Below, in pieces: positions 7,329 through 16,617 of a stretch of DNA of 64,000 nt. Numbering within the stretch: position 1 is the first letter of the stretch; the number at the start of each line of letters is the position of its first letter. This DNA is from JBKEAJ01 sp047975005 (lineage in GTDB: Bacteria > Bacteroidota > Bacteroidia > Bacteroidales > Prolixibacteraceae), in NCBI GenBank assembly GCA_047975005.1, contig JBKECW010000069.1, positions 1 through 64,000 on the forward strand, given 5' to 3'. The notes under the pieces are model-generated. The model was not told the origin of the DNA and made no database searches. It saw only the letters and a list, made by a program, of their open reading frames with translations. The position numbers were made by a program, and so were the translations under genes.

Positions 7329-8624
7329 ATGACCAATTTTCAGAAAATACCATCAGCAACAATAAGCAAAGCTATAGAAGAGCTTAGGATAAAGTCCTTG
7401 GACAACGCATCAATAAGACAAATAGTGGCACTTGCGAATATGCTTGAAACACAAACAGGCATAAAATTTATTCGGATGGAGATGGGAGTTCCCGGTTTGC
7501 CAGCCTGTCAAGTTGGCGTAGAAGCAGAGATTGAGGCACTCCGAAATGGTGTCGCCTCAAAATATCCACTTATCAATGGCATCCCACAACTTAAACAGGC
7601 ATGCTCTGATTTTGTAAAAACGTTTATGGGCATTGATATACTGCCCGATGGCTGCGTTCCTACAACAGGCTCAATGCAGGCAACTTACACAGCACTCCTT
7701 GCTGTCAACAATCTAAAGAAAGGTAAGGATACTACCCTATTTTTAGACCCCGGCTTCCCGGTGCAAAAACAACAAATGCAAGTGCTTGGACTCAAATATA
7801 AAGCATTTGATATTTACAAGCACAGAGGTAATAAACTGGAGGATAAGTTAAGGTCTTATCTAGAGATAGGAAACATTAGTTCTGTCATATACTCTAACCC
7901 CAACAACCCCTCGTGGATGTGTCTCACCGAACAGGAACTTGAAACAATTGGACGACTATCAAAAGAGTTTGAGTTTATCACACTCGAAGACTTGGCATAT
8001 TTTGGGATGGACACAAGGAAGAACAAAAACACCAGCAGTACCAAACAAGCCACAATTGCTAAATACACAGACAATTACATTTTATTCTTATCTAGTTCTA
8101 AGATATTTTCCTACGCCGGACAAAGATGTGGCATGATTATTCTTTCTGACCATCTATATAGGACGGAATCTCAAGAACTAGGAGAACGATTTGGCACATC
8201 GACACTTGGAGATGCGATAATTCTGAAAATATTATACGCTCTTTCTTCCGGCGTTTCCCATTCTGCCCAATATGCTCTTGCAGCAATGTTAGAAAAATCG
8301 GTATCAGGAGAGTTAGATTTTATTAGAGATACCATCGAATACTCAGAAAAAGCAAAAAAAGCAAAAGCTGTATTTGAAAGACATGGCTTCGGCTTGGTAT
8401 ACACCGACGACTTAGGAAGAGAAATAGGTGATGGTTTTTATTTTACATTAAACAAAGAAGGAGTTGACAACAACACACTAATGATGCAACTGCTTCAATA
8501 TGGAATCAGCGCAATATCATTAAAAGAAACCGGGAGTGAATTTTCCGGCATAAGAGCCTGTGTTTCCAACATCACAAAAAAGCAAATTGAAGAGCTGGAC
8601 GAACGATTGTCATTATTCAAATAA
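7329..8624 (+). CDS. PLP-dependent aminotransferase (class I/II), probably aromatic/aspartate type
   Basis: A 431-residue fold-type I aminotransferase. The PLP lysine is Lys258 in SSSKIFSYAGQRCG. YSNPNNPSW near residue 188 and the ThrGly-Ser-Met-Gln segment near residue 111 form the cofactor pocket. It starts directly after the pheA stop with no gap, so it most likely transaminates phenylpyruvate to phenylalanine (and perhaps hydroxyphenylpyruvate to tyrosine); that substrate is inferred from context. In many Bacteroidales the same pair is followed by DAHP synthase/chorismate mutase and prephenate dehydrogenase genes, which are absent here; ligA follows instead. Confidence 0.85.
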   Translation: MTNFQKIPSATISKAIEELRIKSLDNASIRQIVALANMLETQTGIKFIRMEMGVPGLPACQVGVEAEIEALRNGVASKYPLINGIPQLKQACSDFVKTFMGIDILPDGCVPTTGSMQATYTALLAVNNLKKGKDTTLFLDPGFPVQKQQMQVLGLKYKAFDIYKHRGNKLEDKLRSYLEIGNISSVIYSNPNNPSWMCLTEQELETIGRLSKEFEFITLEDLAYFGMDTRKNKNTSSTKQATIAKYTDNYILFLSSSKIFSYAGQRCGMIILSDHLYRTESQELGERFGTSTLGDAIILKILYALSSGVSHSAQYALAAMLEKSVSGELDFIRDTIEYSEKAKKAKAVFERHGFGLVYTDDLGREIGDGFYFTLNKEGVDNNTLMMQLLQYGISAISLKETGSEFSGIRACVSNITKKQIEELDERLSLFK

Positions 8625-8656
8625 CAATAGCCTATACTATTATCAACTGAATAAGC

Positions 8657-8664
8657 TATATTTG
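8657..8664 (+). promoter_or_regulatory. Probable -7 element for ligA
   Basis: TATATTTG matches TAnnTTTG and ends 23 nt before the ligA start. A convincing TTG at the usual distance is not seen, so this is a weak promoter call. Confidence 0.4.
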
Positions 8665-8687
8665 CGTGCTGATTTAAAATACAAGCT

Positions 8688-10679
8688 ATGTCCGCAGAGA
8701 AACGAATAATAGAGTTGCGCAAAGAATTGCACAAGCACAACCACCTATACTATATTGAAGCAAGTCCTATAATATCTGATTTTGAGTTTGACACACTACT
8801 CAAAGAATTGGAGCAGCTTGAAAAAGAAAACCCACAGTTCGAGGATATAAACTCTCCTACCAAAAGAGTCGGAAGTGATACAAACAGCGAATTTGAGCAG
8901 GGCGAACACTCCGCACCGATGCTCTCGCTATCAAACACTTACAACACAAACGAACTTAGGGAATTCGATGCAAAGGTTGCAAAACTTCTTGACGAGGATA
9001 GATACTCCTACGTCTGCGAATTAAAATTCGACGGTTCATCCATAAGCCTCACTTACGAAGATGGAAAATTATCGAGAGCAACAACACGAGGAGATGGTTC
9101 AAAAGGAGACATTGTCACCCACAATGTAAGAACGATTCATTCGATTCCACTTAGTCTCATTGCCCCTTACCCTTCGGTGTTTGAGGCACGAGGTGAAATC
9201 CTAATGCCTATCAGTGTATTTGACAAGCTAAATAAAAATCGCACAGAACAAGGAGAGCAAGCATTTGCAAATCCTCGCAATGCTGCGGCAGGAACATTAA
9301 AACTACAGAAGTCTTCAATAGTTGCACAACGCAAGCTCGATGCTTTTATATACGGGACTGTCGGCAGTCAACACCCATCAGGCAGTCATTATGAGAAGCT
9401 ACAAGAAGCCTCTAGAATGGGCTTCAAAGTATCTGAGCACACCCAAAGATGTGATAATATTGAGGATGTGATAAGATACATTGATAAAGCTGACAAGCTC
9501 AGACACACCCTAGATTATGCCACTGACGGAGTTGTAATAAAAGTAGACTTAACAGCCCAACAAGACATACTAGGCTTCACCTCAAAATCGCCACGCTGGG
9601 CAGTCGCCTATAAATTCAAAGCCGAGCAAGCGCTCACGACATTGAACTCGGTCGATTTTCAAGTAGGCAGAACAGGCAATATCACGCCTGTTGCAAATCT
9701 GGAAGCTATACAACTGGCAGGAACAGTAGTCAGGAGAGCCTCACTACATAACGAAGATATTATAAATGAGCTAGATCTATATTACGGAGATTCGGTATTT
9801 ATTGAAAAAGGAGGTGAAATTATCCCCAAGGTAGTGAGCGTGGAGAAATCCAAACGCCCTCCCAACGCACAAAAAGTTGTTTTTATCAGCAACTGCCCGG
9901 TCTGCAAGACAGAACTCAAAAAAGACGAAGGAGAAGCCCAGCACTACTGCCCCAATTCCAACCACTGTACACCACAGCTAAAAGGTCGTATTGAGCATTT
10001 TATAAGTCGCAAAGCCATGGACATTCAGGGAATAGGCAACGAGCTTGTAAATCAACTATTTGAAGCAGGTCTTATACGCAATAGTCTGGATTTGTATTCT
10101 CTAAAAAAGAATGATGTGCTAAAATTAGAGCGTTTAGCAGAAAAATCCAGCGACAATCTCATAAAAGGCATATCCGAATCAAGAAAGATAAACTTCGAGA
10201 GATTGCTGTACGCACTAGGTATAAGACACGTAGGCGAAACTACTGCCAAAGATATAGCCCGACACTTCATGAGTTTCGCAGCCATAAGTAAGGCATCAAA
10301 AGAAGAGCTCCTAGAAGTCAATGGAGTTGGCGATAAAGTTGCACGAAGTGTTATTTCTTTCTTCTCAGACAAAGACAATCTTGATATTGTAGAAAGAGTA
10401 AAAAGCATTGGACTCACAACGGAAATTGTAAGTCAATTACCAAGCACAAACAAACTAAGCGGCAAAACAATAGTTATTTCAGGGACATTTGAGAACCACA
10501 GCAGGGAAGAAATAAAACAGCTTATCGAAGCAAATGGAGGTAAAAATGGAAGCAGTATTTCAAAAAACACAGACTATCTGCTTGCCGGCACCGGAATAGG
10601 TCCCTCAAAAATATCTAAAGCCAAGGAACTTAACACTACAATTATTAAAGAATCAGAATTTGAATTAATGATTAAGTAA
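8688..10679 (+). CDS. ligA: NAD-dependent DNA ligase
   Basis: A 663-residue enzyme that seals nicks in replication and repair using NAD. Domains appear in the usual order: Ia domain with HNHLYYIEASPIISD, the adenylation domain with catalytic Lys113 in LKFDGSS, an OB fold, a zinc finger at about 405-432 (CPVC and CPNSNHC, four cysteines), helix-hairpin-helix repeats (about 440-570, GIGNELV and GVGDKVA), and a C-terminal BRCT domain (about 588-663, LSGKTIVISGTFE). Length and all key motifs fit a full, active LigA. Confidence 0.97.
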   Translation: MSAEKRIIELRKELHKHNHLYYIEASPIISDFEFDTLLKELEQLEKENPQFEDINSPTKRVGSDTNSEFEQGEHSAPMLSLSNTYNTNELREFDAKVAKLLDEDRYSYVCELKFDGSSISLTYEDGKLSRATTRGDGSKGDIVTHNVRTIHSIPLSLIAPYPSVFEARGEILMPISVFDKLNKNRTEQGEQAFANPRNAAAGTLKLQKSSIVAQRKLDAFIYGTVGSQHPSGSHYEKLQEASRMGFKVSEHTQRCDNIEDVIRYIDKADKLRHTLDYATDGVVIKVDLTAQQDILGFTSKSPRWAVAYKFKAEQALTTLNSVDFQVGRTGNITPVANLEAIQLAGTVVRRASLHNEDIINELDLYYGDSVFIEKGGEIIPKVVSVEKSKRPPNAQKVVFISNCPVCKTELKKDEGEAQHYCPNSNHCTPQLKGRIEHFISRKAMDIQGIGNELVNQLFEAGLIRNSLDLYSLKKNDVLKLERLAEKSSDNLIKGISESRKINFERLLYALGIRHVGETTAKDIARHFMSFAAISKASKEELLEVNGVGDKVARSVISFFSDKDNLDIVERVKSIGLTTEIVSQLPSTNKLSGKTIVISGTFENHSREEIKQLIEANGGKNGSSISKNTDYLLAGTGIGPSKISKAKELNTTIIKESEFELMIK

Positions 10680-10712
10680 AAATTCATATCTTTACAACAC
10701 TAAAAGCAAAGC

Positions 10713-11222
10713 ATGAGCATCAGAAACACAATATCTAAACACCTGCAAAACAAGCAGTTGAAAAAACACCAAAGGATTGTTGAATATAAAGATTTCTCAA
10801 AAATTAAAAGTTTTGGTATAATTGTCAGTCCGGAATACACCAAACAGCACCTATACCTGAAAGAAAAACTAAAAGCCAGCGCAATAAAAGACATCACAGA
10901 CATTACAATAAATCCCAAACTAAAGATTGAGAACTTGCAATCTATTGAGGACAGAACCTACAACAAAGCATGTTTTAACTATTGGCGTCTTCCAAAACAC
11001 CCCGACGTAAAAGAATTTACACTCAAAAAGTTCGACATACTACTTGACCTGAGTGCAGACAATCCTCTCACCGAGGTAGTACATAGATTATCATTGGCAA
11101 AAATAAAAGTAGGAAACAAGAAGAATACTGGTAAAGAATACGACTTTATAATATCGCACGAAAATACAGACAATCACTTTATAGATTTGGTCATCCATTA
11201 TTTACAAGAAATAAAAAGCTAG
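10713..11222 (+). CDS. Conserved hypothetical protein (DUF6913-like)
   Basis: A 169-residue predicted cytoplasmic protein without signal peptide or membrane segment. It begins with a basic helix rich in Lys and Gln, followed by an alpha/beta region (FGIIVSPEY, FDILLDLSA) and a C-terminal FIISHEN...IDLVIHYLQEI segment. I recognise it as the Bacteroidota-specific DUF6913 type commonly found just upstream of dapA; function unknown. It starts 33 nt after ligA and ends 4 nt before dapA, so it is probably in one transcript with both. Confidence 0.75.
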   Translation: MSIRNTISKHLQNKQLKKHQRIVEYKDFSKIKSFGIIVSPEYTKQHLYLKEKLKASAIKDITDITINPKLKIENLQSIEDRTYNKACFNYWRLPKHPDVKEFTLKKFDILLDLSADNPLTEVVHRLSLAKIKVGNKKNTGKEYDFIISHENTDNHFIDLVIHYLQEIKS

Positions 11223-11226
11223 TTTA

Positions 11227-12129
11227 ATGAATAATTTTGAGTTCAAAGGAGTTGGAGTTGCTCTTGTAAGTCCATTTAATCAAGACAATAAAATAGATTA
11301 CAAGGTTTTGGAAAACCTTGTAAAATATCATATCGACAGGGGCACGGACTATATTGTAGCCTTGGGCACAACAGGCGAAGCTCCATGCTTATCGCTAGAT
11401 GAAAAAAACGAGATAGTAAGGGTAATATGCTCAGTTACAGAGAAGAAAATACCTTTAGTCATAGGTGTCGGTGACAACGAGACACAATACTCAGTAGACA
11501 GTTTCGATGGTTACGATTTTTCGAAGATTGATGCGATAATGTCGTGTGTACCATATTACAACAAGCCTACACAACGAGGAATAATAGAGCACTTTAAGGC
11601 TATCGATAAACGATCACCCGTCCCCATCCTCCTATACAATGTACCTTCTCGCACGGGGGTAAACATGACCGCACAAACAACCTTAGAGTTGGCACATCAT
11701 TCCAACAAGATTTGTGCAATAAAGGAGGCTGCCGGAGATGTAGTTCAAATATCAGAAATCATAAAAGACGCTCCAGATAATTTTGCAGTAGTGTCAGGCG
11801 ATGATGCCCTAACTCTACCCACAATGAGCCTTGGAGGCAAAGGAGTCATTTCGGTTTTAGCAAATATTTATCCATCACTATGTGTAGACATGGTAAGAAA
11901 ATTCTCGTCAGGGAAAATACACGAAGCTCGCGCCATACACAATCGCACCTTAGACTTGTGCAACCTCCTATTTGCAGAAGGCAATCCTTGCGGGATAAAA
12001 GCGGCAATGTCCGAAATAGGATTATTACAAAATATTCTTAGACTTCCACTTGTTCCAGTTGCCAGTACAACACAGGAAGCAATTGCTAAGGAATTAAAGA
12101 ATTATACCGACTTAAATACACAAATCTAG
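11227..12129 (+). CDS. dapA: 4-hydroxy-tetrahydrodipicolinate synthase
   Basis: A 300-residue TIM-barrel enzyme that condenses pyruvate with aspartate semialdehyde in lysine and diaminopimelate synthesis. The Schiff-base lysine is Lys166 in CAIKEAAGD. TTGEAP near residue 50, PYYNKPT near 115 and LYNVPSRTG near 138 supply the other active-site residues. The next step, DapB, is encoded about 50 kb away in the same window (62203). It is translated 4 nt after the DUF6913-like gene and 2 nt before nspC. Confidence 0.96.
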   Translation: MNNFEFKGVGVALVSPFNQDNKIDYKVLENLVKYHIDRGTDYIVALGTTGEAPCLSLDEKNEIVRVICSVTEKKIPLVIGVGDNETQYSVDSFDGYDFSKIDAIMSCVPYYNKPTQRGIIEHFKAIDKRSPVPILLYNVPSRTGVNMTAQTTLELAHHSNKICAIKEAAGDVVQISEIIKDAPDNFAVVSGDDALTLPTMSLGGKGVISVLANIYPSLCVDMVRKFSSGKIHEARAIHNRTLDLCNLLFAEGNPCGIKAAMSEIGLLQNILRLPLVPVASTTQEAIAKELKNYTDLNTQI

Positions 12130-12131
12130 TA

Positions 12132-13295
12132 ATGAGCACGAGACAAGAGTTGGAAAGCAAGTTAAGTTCTTGCAAAATAGATGTGCCCGCATTTGTAATT
12201 AGCGAAGAACTTCTTGAAGAAAATCTAAAAAAAATCAAGTCCGTAGCCGATCTTGCCGGCATAGAAGTAATTCCTGCACTTAAAGCATCTGCCCTATGGC
12301 AAACATTTCCGCAGATAAAGAAGTACTTTAATGCATTGGCTGCTAGTTCGCTTTGGGAGTCAAAGCTCTGTTTCGACCAATTTGGAGCCAAAGCACACAC
12401 CTACGCACCTGCATTCAACAACAGGAGTTTTAATGAAATTTGCAATTACTCAGACCACATAATATTCAACAGTATTGCCCAATTCGATAGGTTTTACAAT
12501 ACGGCCAAGGGAAAAGGAATAAACAATATAGGACTTCGCGTAAATCCGGCATACTCTGATGTTAAAACAGACAAATACAATCCCTGCATAGAAGGCTCAA
12601 GGCTTGGTGTTCACCCTGACGATATGCCAGCGACGCTTCCATCAGGAGTAAACGGTTTGCATTTTCACGCATTATGCGAATCCGACTCATACTCATTTGA
12701 AAGAGTATTCAACAGTTTTGAAAAGCATTATTCAAAATACCTAAATCAAATAGAATGGCTTAACATCGGAGGAGGACATCTTATAACACACAAAGACTAC
12801 GACACCGAGCATTTTATATCCCTTATAAAGAAATTTAAAGAAAAATACAGTCTAAAAATATACCTTGAATCCGGAGCTGCGCTAGTATGGCAAGCAGGAT
12901 GGTTAATTTCACACATAGAAGATATAATCGAAAGCAAAGGAATTAAAATTGCTCTACTAGATGTGTCGTTTGCAGCACACATGCCCGATTGTCTTGAAAT
13001 GCCTTACCAACCAGAGATAATAGGAGCATGCACAGAGCCTTCAGAAGCAGAGTACACCTACCGCATGGGAGGAAGTTCATGCCTCGCCGGAGACTGGATT
13101 GGCAATTGGGGCTTCCCTGCGCCTCTGAACGTTGGAGATAAAGTTATCTTTAAAGACATGATTCACTACACAATAGTAAAGACAAGCTACTTTAATGGGG
13201 TTGAGCATCCATCAATACTAAGACTCACCAAAAACAATAGCATACAAGAGATGCGTGAGTTCAGCTATAGCGACTACAAAAACAGAGTTAACTAA
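12132..13295 (+). CDS. nspC: Carboxynorspermidine / carboxyspermidine decarboxylase
   Basis: A 387-residue fold-type III PLP decarboxylase (alanine-racemase-like barrel plus beta domain). The PLP lysine is Lys51 in IPALKASALWQTF. Other family marks are GLRVNPAYSDV, HFHALCESD, the GGGH phosphate loop (WLNIGGGH) and the CLAGD motif whose Cys and Asp complete the dimeric active site. The enzyme makes (nor)spermidine from its carboxylated precursor, the alternative polyamine route found in many Bacteroidota. The partner dehydrogenase gene is not in the window. It starts 2 nt after dapA, so the two are co-translated. Confidence 0.93.
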   Translation: MSTRQELESKLSSCKIDVPAFVISEELLEENLKKIKSVADLAGIEVIPALKASALWQTFPQIKKYFNALAASSLWESKLCFDQFGAKAHTYAPAFNNRSFNEICNYSDHIIFNSIAQFDRFYNTAKGKGINNIGLRVNPAYSDVKTDKYNPCIEGSRLGVHPDDMPATLPSGVNGLHFHALCESDSYSFERVFNSFEKHYSKYLNQIEWLNIGGGHLITHKDYDTEHFISLIKKFKEKYSLKIYLESGAALVWQAGWLISHIEDIIESKGIKIALLDVSFAAHMPDCLEMPYQPEIIGACTEPSEAEYTYRMGGSSCLAGDWIGNWGFPAPLNVGDKVIFKDMIHYTIVKTSYFNGVEHPSILRLTKNNSIQEMREFSYSDYKNRVN

Positions 13296-13370
13296 TTGCT
13301 TCACAAACTATTACGACTCAACATATAAATCTGTTGATAAATTTAGAGGAATTATATAGAAAACTATTGT

Positions 13371-13378
13371 TATATTTG
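13371..13378 (+). promoter_or_regulatory. Probable -7 element for clpC
   Basis: TATATTTG matches the -7 consensus and lies 28 nt before the start of clpC in a 111-nt gap. No TTG lies at the expected distance, so support is partial. Confidence 0.45.
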
Positions 13379-13406
13379 TTATCTATTTAAAGCAAAAAGA
13401 TAAGAA

Positions 13407-16019
13407 ATGAATTCGAGTTTTTCATCATTTATTAGTGCCATTCTCAGCCATAGCAAAGAGGAAGCAAAAGCACTAGGCAATAAAAACATCCTACCTGAGC
13501 ACATTCTGGTGGCTCTACTGAAACAAAACAATCACATAATAAACAAATACTTGTCTGACAAGTCTATCGAGAAGAACGATATAATAAGTCATATAGAAGC
13601 ACACCTCAATACCAAATCAGCTAACACTAAACACCCTAAGGTAACTCTATTGTCCAAAGAGGCTAATAAGATAATAAACGACATGTTGTTGTTGTATAAA
13701 ACCCACCCTGCACGCAACGAAAATGAGGTTCTTTTATTTCTTGCAATGATGAAGCATCGGAACATTCTTTCAGCAGCACTCAATGATGCCGGATATGACT
13801 TTGATACCATTGGTTCAGAGATCATTACAATATCGAGAGACACTTACAAAAATATCAATCTTTATGATATGCCAATAGAAGAAGACCATTGGTACAAACA
13901 CTTAGACCTTCCAATTGACGGCATATTTGATAATGATGACGATGATGAGAATGGCGATAGCGATGGCGATGATGAAGATGATGAAGATCTGGTAGTCCCT
14001 AATACTATAAGAAAGAAGAGTACTAGCAATACACCTGTGCTTGACAACTTCGGTTCGGATTTAACAGAAGCCGCTATGTCCGGAAAATTAGATCCAATTG
14101 TTGGCAGAGATAAAGAAATAGAACGTGTCATACAAATACTTTGCAGGCGAAAAAAGAACAACCCTGTCCTAATTGGCGAGCCAGGAGTCGGCAAGTCTGC
14201 TATTGCAGAAGGACTTGCAATCAGGATAAAAGATAAAAAAGTTTCCATGCTGTTGCAGAACAAAAGAATCATATCCTTGGATATGGGCTCGGTAGTAGCT
14301 GGGACAAAATATAGAGGTCAATTTGAATCTAGGATGAAAGCCATCCTAGAAGAGCTAAAAAAAGTCGACAATATCATCTTATTTATAGACGAGATGCACA
14401 CCATTGTCGGAGCTGGCGGAGCAGTAGGATCTTTAGACGCAGCCAACATACTAAAACCAGCACTTGCCAGAGGCGAAATACAATGTATTGGAGCAACGAC
14501 TCTTGACGAATATAGGAAGTTTATTGAAATGGACGGAGCATTAGAGCGTCGCTTTCAGAAAGTTCTGATTACCCCCTCCAGTGTGGAAGAGACGGTACAG
14601 ATATTGCGTAATATCAAACCTCGTTATGAAGATCATCACAATGTTATTTTTACCGACGAAGCTATTGACGCATGTGTAAATCTGACCACCCGCTACATTA
14701 CTGACAGATGTTTGCCCGACAAGGCAATTGATGCAATGGACGAAGCTGGTGCAAGAGTACATATAAATACAGCAAATACACCTCCTATCTTCAAAAAGCT
14801 GGAAGACGAAATTAGTGATGCTGAATCCCAAAAGAAAGAGGCCGTAGACAAACAAGACTATTTGGCAGCTTCAAAATACCGCGATTTGGAAAAGTCCAAG
14901 AAGAAAGAACTTGAGCGACGTATTCAAGACTGGAAAAAATCCATGCAAAACAACAGAGAGAAGGTAACAGAGGAGAATGTCGCCGAAGTTATTTCATTAA
15001 TATCCGGGGTGCCAGTCCATAGAATAGCACAAGCAGAGGGCAAAAAGCTAATGAGCATGGTTCAAGATCTCAGAGGAAGCGTTGTAGGACAAGACGATGC
15101 CATTGAAAAGGTATCAAAAGCCATCAAACGTAACCGAGCCGGTCTCAAAGACCCCAATAAGCCTATAGGTAGTTTTATCTTTTTAGGTCCCACCGGTGTT
15201 GGAAAAACTCAGCTTGCGAAAGTGTTGGCAACATATCTATTTGACAGTCCCGAGTCGCTTATCAGAATAGACATGAGTGAATACATGGAAAAATTTGCCG
15301 TTTCGAGATTAGTCGGAGCTCCTCCTGGATACGTCGGATACGAAGAAGGGGGGCAACTGACAGAACAGGTAAGAAGAAAACCATACAGTATAGTATTGCT
15401 CGACGAAATAGAAAAGGCTCATCCCGACGTATTCAATTTGCTTCTGCAAATGCTCGACGAAGGCAGACTAACAGACAGCTTGGGTAGAAATATTGACTTC
15501 CGAAATACAATTATTATAATGACCTCCAATGTCGGATCCCGACAACTCAAGGACTTTGGGCAAGGAGTCGGCTTCTCAACGAGGACCAGCGAAGAAGAAA
15601 ATGACCACTCCAAATACGTAATAAAGAAGGCATTAAAACGTGCATTTGCCCCAGAGTTTCTAAATAGGATTGACGACGTTGTACTATTTAACAGCCTCAC
15701 TAAAGAGGACATACACTCCATTATCGACATTGAGCTGAAAGAATTATACGCAAGAGTTGAGGAATTGGGACATAAACTAAAAATTACATCTACAGCCAAG
15801 GATTACATTGTAGAAAAAGGATATGACCCACAGTTTGGAGCAAGGCCGTTAAAGCGTTCAATTCAAAAATATATAGAGGATGCATTGGCAGAGGAAATAA
15901 TAAACAATGAGTCAATCGAACATGCAACTATCACAGTCTCATTTGATAAGCGCACAAATAAGATAAAAATCAATGTCGTACAGCAGAAGAAACCCGCTAC
16001 AAAAGACAAGAAAAAATAA
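13407..16019 (+). CDS. clpC: ClpC-type AAA+ unfoldase of the Clp protease
   Basis: An 870-residue double-ring ATPase that unfolds proteins and feeds them to ClpP. An N-terminal Clp_N region (1-150) carries the repeated helical motif ILSHSKEEAKALGN. The first AAA+ domain has Walker A GEPGVGKS at 257-264; a UVR-like motif DYLAASKYRDLEKSKKKELE marks it as ClpC rather than ClpB; the second AAA+ domain has Walker A GPTGVGKT at 594-601. GVGF at 720-723 is the expected ClpP-docking loop, so it should work with ClpP. Between the N-domain and first ATPase domain lies a run of almost pure Asp/Glu (about 175-195) encoded by a GAT/GAA-rich simple repeat. clpP is not in the window. Confidence 0.92.
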   Translation: MNSSFSSFISAILSHSKEEAKALGNKNILPEHILVALLKQNNHIINKYLSDKSIEKNDIISHIEAHLNTKSANTKHPKVTLLSKEANKIINDMLLLYKTHPARNENEVLLFLAMMKHRNILSAALNDAGYDFDTIGSEIITISRDTYKNINLYDMPIEEDHWYKHLDLPIDGIFDNDDDDENGDSDGDDEDDEDLVVPNTIRKKSTSNTPVLDNFGSDLTEAAMSGKLDPIVGRDKEIERVIQILCRRKKNNPVLIGEPGVGKSAIAEGLAIRIKDKKVSMLLQNKRIISLDMGSVVAGTKYRGQFESRMKAILEELKKVDNIILFIDEMHTIVGAGGAVGSLDAANILKPALARGEIQCIGATTLDEYRKFIEMDGALERRFQKVLITPSSVEETVQILRNIKPRYEDHHNVIFTDEAIDACVNLTTRYITDRCLPDKAIDAMDEAGARVHINTANTPPIFKKLEDEISDAESQKKEAVDKQDYLAASKYRDLEKSKKKELERRIQDWKKSMQNNREKVTEENVAEVISLISGVPVHRIAQAEGKKLMSMVQDLRGSVVGQDDAIEKVSKAIKRNRAGLKDPNKPIGSFIFLGPTGVGKTQLAKVLATYLFDSPESLIRIDMSEYMEKFAVSRLVGAPPGYVGYEEGGQLTEQVRRKPYSIVLLDEIEKAHPDVFNLLLQMLDEGRLTDSLGRNIDFRNTIIIMTSNVGSRQLKDFGQGVGFSTRTSEEENDHSKYVIKKALKRAFAPEFLNRIDDVVLFNSLTKEDIHSIIDIELKELYARVEELGHKLKITSTAKDYIVEKGYDPQFGARPLKRSIQKYIEDALAEEIINNESIEHATITVSFDKRTNKIKINVVQQKKPATKDKKK

Positions 16020-16037
16020 TAATTATCACACACACTA

Positions 16038-16067
16038 TTGCAGTTTAAATAAAAAGCTGTATCTTTG
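16038..16067 (+). promoter_or_regulatory. Promoter of tRNA-Lys (and probably rpmE)
   Basis: TTG at 16038-16040, a 19-nt spacer and TATCTTTG at 16060-16067 match the Bacteroidota consensus almost perfectly. The tRNA begins 38 nt downstream. With no terminator between them, the L31 gene 17 nt after the tRNA is probably on the same transcript. Confidence 0.9.
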
Positions 16068-16105
16068 CAACGCTTTTGTAAAAAAACAAGAGCATTATAA
16101 ATGTT

Positions 16106-16178
16106 GACTCAGTAGCTCAGTTGGTAGAGCACATCACTTTTAATGATGGGGTCCTGGGTTCGAGCCCCAGCTGAGTCA
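16106..16178 (+). tRNA. tRNA-Lys (anticodon UUU)
   Basis: A 73-nt cloverleaf. The acceptor stem pairs GACTCAG with CTGAGTC, followed by discriminator A. The D-arm is GCTC-AGTTGGTA-GAGC, the anticodon arm is CATCA-CTTTTAA-TGATG with anticodon TTT at positions 34-36, the variable loop is GGGTC, and the T-arm is CTGGG-TTCGAGC-CCCAG. The CCA end is not encoded. Confidence 0.98.
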
Positions 16179-16195
16179 CTCTAAAGATTAGAAAA

Positions 16196-16456
16196 ATGAA
16201 AAAAGGAATACACCCCGAAAATTACAGACTTGTTGTCTTCAAAGACATGTCGAACGAAGAAGTATTTATCACTAAATCTACTATAAATACAAAAGACACT
16301 ATTGAGGTTGACGGAGTTGAATATCCGTTGGTGAAATTAGAGATTTCGAATACTTCTCACCCATTTTATACCGGTAAAATGAAGCTGGTAGATACTGCGG
16401 GACGAGTAGACAAATTCAAAAATCGTTATAAAGATTTCTACAACAAAAAAAAGTAG
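16196..16456 (+). CDS. rpmE2: 50S ribosomal protein L31, type B
   Basis: An 86-residue large-subunit ribosomal protein. It begins MKKGIHPENYRLVVF and contains TSHPFYTGKMKLVDTAGRV, typical of L31. It has no cysteines, so it is the zinc-free type B form. That is the normal form in Bacteroidota and does not on its own show a zinc-starvation role. It follows tRNA-Lys by 17 nt and precedes a strong intrinsic terminator at 16493-16523. Confidence 0.96.
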   Translation: MKKGIHPENYRLVVFKDMSNEEVFITKSTINTKDTIEVDGVEYPLVKLEISNTSHPFYTGKMKLVDTAGRVDKFKNRYKDFYNKKK

Positions 16457-16492
16457 TAAATAAGAAAGACTGTTTAAAAACAAGTATATATA

Positions 16493-16523
16493 AACTCCAC
16501 ATCGAAAGTTGTGGAGTTTTTTT
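16493..16523 (+). terminator. Intrinsic terminator after rpmE2
   Basis: A perfect 9-bp stem (AACTCCACA with TGTGGAGTT) with an 8-nt loop is followed by a run of seven T. Confidence 0.93.
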
Positions 16524-16578
16524 GCGTATTTAAGCAAACACTTTGCATAGAAAGACGTTATAGATATATAAACAAAAC

Positions 16579-16611
16579 TTGAGATTAGTCAAAAGAAAAC
16601 TATTATATTGC
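16579..16611 (+). promoter_or_regulatory. Probable lon promoter
   Basis: TTG at 16579-16581, a 22-nt spacer and TATATTGC at 16604-16611 resemble the Bacteroidota consensus (one mismatch in the -7 box). The chosen ATG at 16618 is only 6 nt further on, so transcription would start at or next to the start codon and the mRNA would be nearly leaderless. A TTG within this promoter can also be read in frame as a start but is less likely. Confidence 0.5.
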
Positions 16612-16617
16612 AATACA

